From contig CAJUNZ010000099.1 in NCBI GenBank assembly GCA_910587755.1, positions 1 to 9,895 on the forward strand: a stretch of 9,895 bases of DNA, written 5' to 3'. The position numbers and the translations under genes are program-made. Of this stretch, positions 8,546-9,895 are shown one piece after another (positions within the stretch are counted from its first letter, which is position 1; every line of letters begins with the position of its first letter). The stretch is from an uncultured Acetatifactor sp. GTDB lineage: Bacteria; Bacillota; Clostridia; Lachnospirales; Lachnospiraceae. A model generated the notes under the pieces. The model searched no databases, was not told where the DNA came from, and worked only from the letters and a program-made list of their open reading frames with translations.

Positions 8546-8586
8546 AGATTCTTTAGTTCGTATCAATTCATCGGTTAGATTCTTTA
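8546..8586. repeat. 10-bp direct repeat AGATTCTTTA
   Basis: AGATTCTTTA occurs at 8546-8555 and 8577-8586 on the plus strand, with a 31-bp period (about three helical turns). Both copies lie just downstream of the predicted start site of the promoter at 8598-8626, a position suited to regulator binding or to a recombinase arm site. Confidence 0.4.
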
Positions 8587-8597
8587 ATATAATCATC

Positions 8598-8626
8598 ATC
8601 ATACTTTAAAAATTTCTTTTTGTCAA
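8598..8626 (-). promoter_or_regulatory. Near-consensus sigma-A promoter directed at yifB
   Basis: On the minus strand a perfect TTGACA (8621-8626) is followed by exactly 17 bp and then TATGAT (8598-8603, 5 of 6 matches to TATAAT). The surroundings are A/T-rich, with an A/T-rich spacer. Initiation would fall near 8591. The first long gene downstream is yifB, which would then have a leader of about 514 bases; alternatively the promoter drives a small RNA. The match is strong, but the product is unknown. Confidence 0.65.
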
Positions 8627-8755
8627 GAGGGTATTGGATTTTTCTGTATTTTTTGCTTTCTGTCCTTCTCTCCTGCTTTTGTCTCTCCACTGCATACCCC
8701 CTTGAATTTTTTTACATATTTTAACTAAACAGCTTTACCAAAGGCAAGACTTACC

Positions 8756-9895
8756 TCAGGGCTGATTTTTCATCTCAAAACTGCCGTCAGGAAGCACCGT
8801 AATTTCCCTCACGGATGCACAAAAAACATCACCGTCGAAAACCTCCATCCCCGTCAGCCCTGCACATATCTCCTGGAGTTTTTCTTCCGTATAGCTGCGG
8901 CTCCTGCAGGTAATCCCCTTTTCTTTCTTTGCCCTGCAAAACCAGCTTGCAGATTTTTCCCCCTTCACACAGGTCACGCGCCGCGTATAAAAACGCCCGC
9001 AGATACCACACTTAATCTTCCCTGTAAAAGGATAGACGCGCTTTACCATTGACCTGCGTCTTTCCATCTCCCTCTGCACCTTGACCCAGGTCTCACGGCT
9101 GATAATTGCCTCGTGACAATCTGCTATGTAATACTGCGGGAGCTGTCCCCTGTTAATTATTTTACACTTCGTAACAGGATTTTTCACAAAGCTTTTCTGC
9201 CGAAGGATGTCCCCTGAATAAACCTCATTAAAGATCATCCGGCGCACCGATGCTTCCTGAAATTCATTCCCGCTCACGGTGCGGATTCCTGCCTGATTCA
9301 TATTCTCTGCTATGTGTCGCAGAGAAAGACCCTCAAGATACATCCCAAACATCCAACGGACAGCTTCCGCTTCCTCCGGAATAATTACATACTTCCCCTG
9401 CTCCTGGTCATAGCGATAACCCAGCAGACGCTTGTTTGAAATTCCTATCTCACCTGACTGAAATTTTTTCCGAATTCCCCACTTTGAATTCTCCGAAATG
9501 GAGCGGCTTTCCTCCTGGGCAACAGAGCCAAGGATGGAAAGCATCAACTCTCCCTCTCCGGAAAAGGAATGAATATGCTCTTTTTCAAACCGCACTTCCA
9601 CTCCGATTTCCTTCAATTTTCTGACTGTGGAAAGCAAGTCAACCGTATTCCTTGCAAACCTTGATATGCTCTTAGTCAAGAGAATATCCACCTTCCCTGC
9701 CTGGCAGTCTGTCAGAAGACGCTTGAACTCACTGCGCCTGTCCATTCCAGTTCCGCTAACCCCAAAATCAGCATACACCCCAGCGTATTCCCATTCAGGA
9801 TTCCTCTGAATCAATTCTCTATAGTAATCTATCTGTGCAGACAGGGAATGGGCCAGTCGGTCTGTTTCTGCGGACACACGGGCATAGGCTGCAAC
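8756..9895 (-). CDS. Serine site-specific recombinase (N-terminus cut by window edge)
   Basis: A resolvase/invertase-family recombinase of the larger clostridial type (TndX/CcrA-like), which cuts and rejoins DNA through a serine nucleophile to move or invert DNA. 379 residues are visible and the frame is open to the window end, so the real start lies outside; an in-frame GTG at 9877 would remove the essential YARVS motif and is not the start. The visible order is: catalytic domain beginning VAAYARVS (nucleophile Ser codon 9872-9874), with YADFGVSGTGMDRR and KSISRFARNT; the recombinase DNA-binding domain (GYRYDQEQGKYVIIPEEAEAV onward); and a zinc ribbon with KCGICG, a VTC, FC and ITC set near visible residues 293-330. 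The tail ends with a short beta-rich segment (EITVLPDGSFEM). Lines sampled by hand are about 42-50% GC, somewhat lower than ispG. Such genes often sit at the end of an integrated element or in tandem with a second recombinase. Confidence 0.92.
   Translation of the reverse strand, partial: VAAYARVSAETDRLAHSLSAQIDYYRELIQRNPEWEYAGVYADFGVSGTGMDRRSEFKRLLTDCQAGKVDILLTKSISRFARNTVDLLSTVRKLKEIGVEVRFEKEHIHSFSGEGELMLSILGSVAQEESRSISENSKWGIRKKFQSGEIGISNKRLLGYRYDQEQGKYVIIPEEAEAVRWMFGMYLEGLSLRHIAENMNQAGIRTVSGNEFQEASVRRMIFNEVYSGDILRQKSFVKNPVTKCKIINRGQLPQYYIADCHEAIISRETWVKVQREMERRRSMVKRVYPFTGKIKCGICGRFYTRRVTCVKGEKSASWFCRAKKEKGITCRSRSYTEEKLQEICAGLTGMEVFDGDVFCASVREITVLPDGSFEMKNQP

Larger units (their letters stand above)
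8078..8755. other. AT-rich intergenic region between recombinase and yifB
   Basis: This 678-bp stretch has no gene I can support on either strand. A hand count gives 84 G+C in 360 bases (about 23%) for 8281-8640, far below the flanking genes. The plus strand is rich in T runs, with a pyrimidine-rich segment at about 8660-8700. It contains a strong promoter pointing toward yifB (8598-8626), an inverted repeat (8117-8150), three GAATTGRTTTT motifs (8328-8427), a direct repeat of AGATTCTTTA (8546-8586) and a small symmetric element, ACAAT-TG-ATTGT (8264-8275). No convincing intrinsic terminator follows the recombinase stop. The end of a mobile element carrying the recombinase plausibly lies here, but I could not place an att site. 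Confidence 0.7.

Noticed and set aside
8513..8602. A 29-codon minus-strand frame starting with three ATGs (MMMIILKNLTDEL...)
   Set aside because: It has no ribosome binding site, and its first ATGs lie inside the -10 box of the strong promoter, upstream of the predicted start of transcription. It is probably a chance frame in AT-rich DNA.
8078..8760. Invertible promoter switch controlled by the adjacent serine recombinase
   Set aside because: I looked for an inverted repeat pair flanking the promoter at 8598-8626 and found none of useful length within the spacer; only direct repeats and a local inverted repeat near yifB are present.
1..9895. A novel defence, biosynthetic or CRISPR-like system
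   Set aside because: All substantial frames belong to known families (PolC, IspG, DprA, YifB/ComM, serine recombinase), and no CRISPR-type repeat array, toxin-antitoxin pair or unknown multi-gene operon is visible.

Overview
The window looks like chromosomal DNA from a Gram-positive Clostridia bacterium, most likely a Lachnospiraceae-type gut anaerobe. This is inferred from a PolC-type replicative polymerase, a bacterial IspG with the MEP pathway, strong AGGAGG-type ribosome binding sites, the yifB-dprA pair, and a clostridial-style serine recombinase with a C-terminal zinc ribbon. Genus cannot be fixed by reading alone. The genes have moderate GC (about 58% in one hand-counted ispG line, about 42-50% in recombinase lines), against about 23% in part of one intergenic region. 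All five recognised genes lie on the minus strand, so transcription runs from high to low coordinates.

Layout in transcription order. (1) 9895-8756: a serine site-specific recombinase, cut at its N-terminus by the window edge. (2) 8755-8078: a 678-bp intergenic region whose core is very AT-rich. It carries a near-consensus sigma-A promoter pointing at yifB, an imperfect inverted repeat and several short direct repeats; no gene could be supported in it. (3) 8077-6500: yifB/comM, a Mg-chelatase-like AAA+ ATPase. (4) 6335-4992: dprA, with an expanded, internally repeated linker. (5) 4846-3794: ispG, with a strong ribosome binding site and a plausible promoter of its own. (6) 3797-47: polC, overlapping ispG by 4 bp (ATGA) and truncated at its 3' end. 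(7) 46-1: Illumina adapter sequence, which is not biological. The adapter creates a false polC C-terminus.

How the genes work together: yifB and dprA are the DNA-uptake/recombination pair commonly found together in Firmicutes (DprA loads RecA on incoming single strands; ComM-type ATPases promote branch migration). ispG and polC are housekeeping genes that look translationally coupled. The recombinase suggests that the end of a mobile element lies in the region upstream of yifB.

I found no convincing previously undescribed system. The points most worth checking are the adapter chimera, the AT-rich yifB leader next to the recombinase, the apparent dprA-ispG synteny junction, and the 42-bp tandem repeat in dprA.
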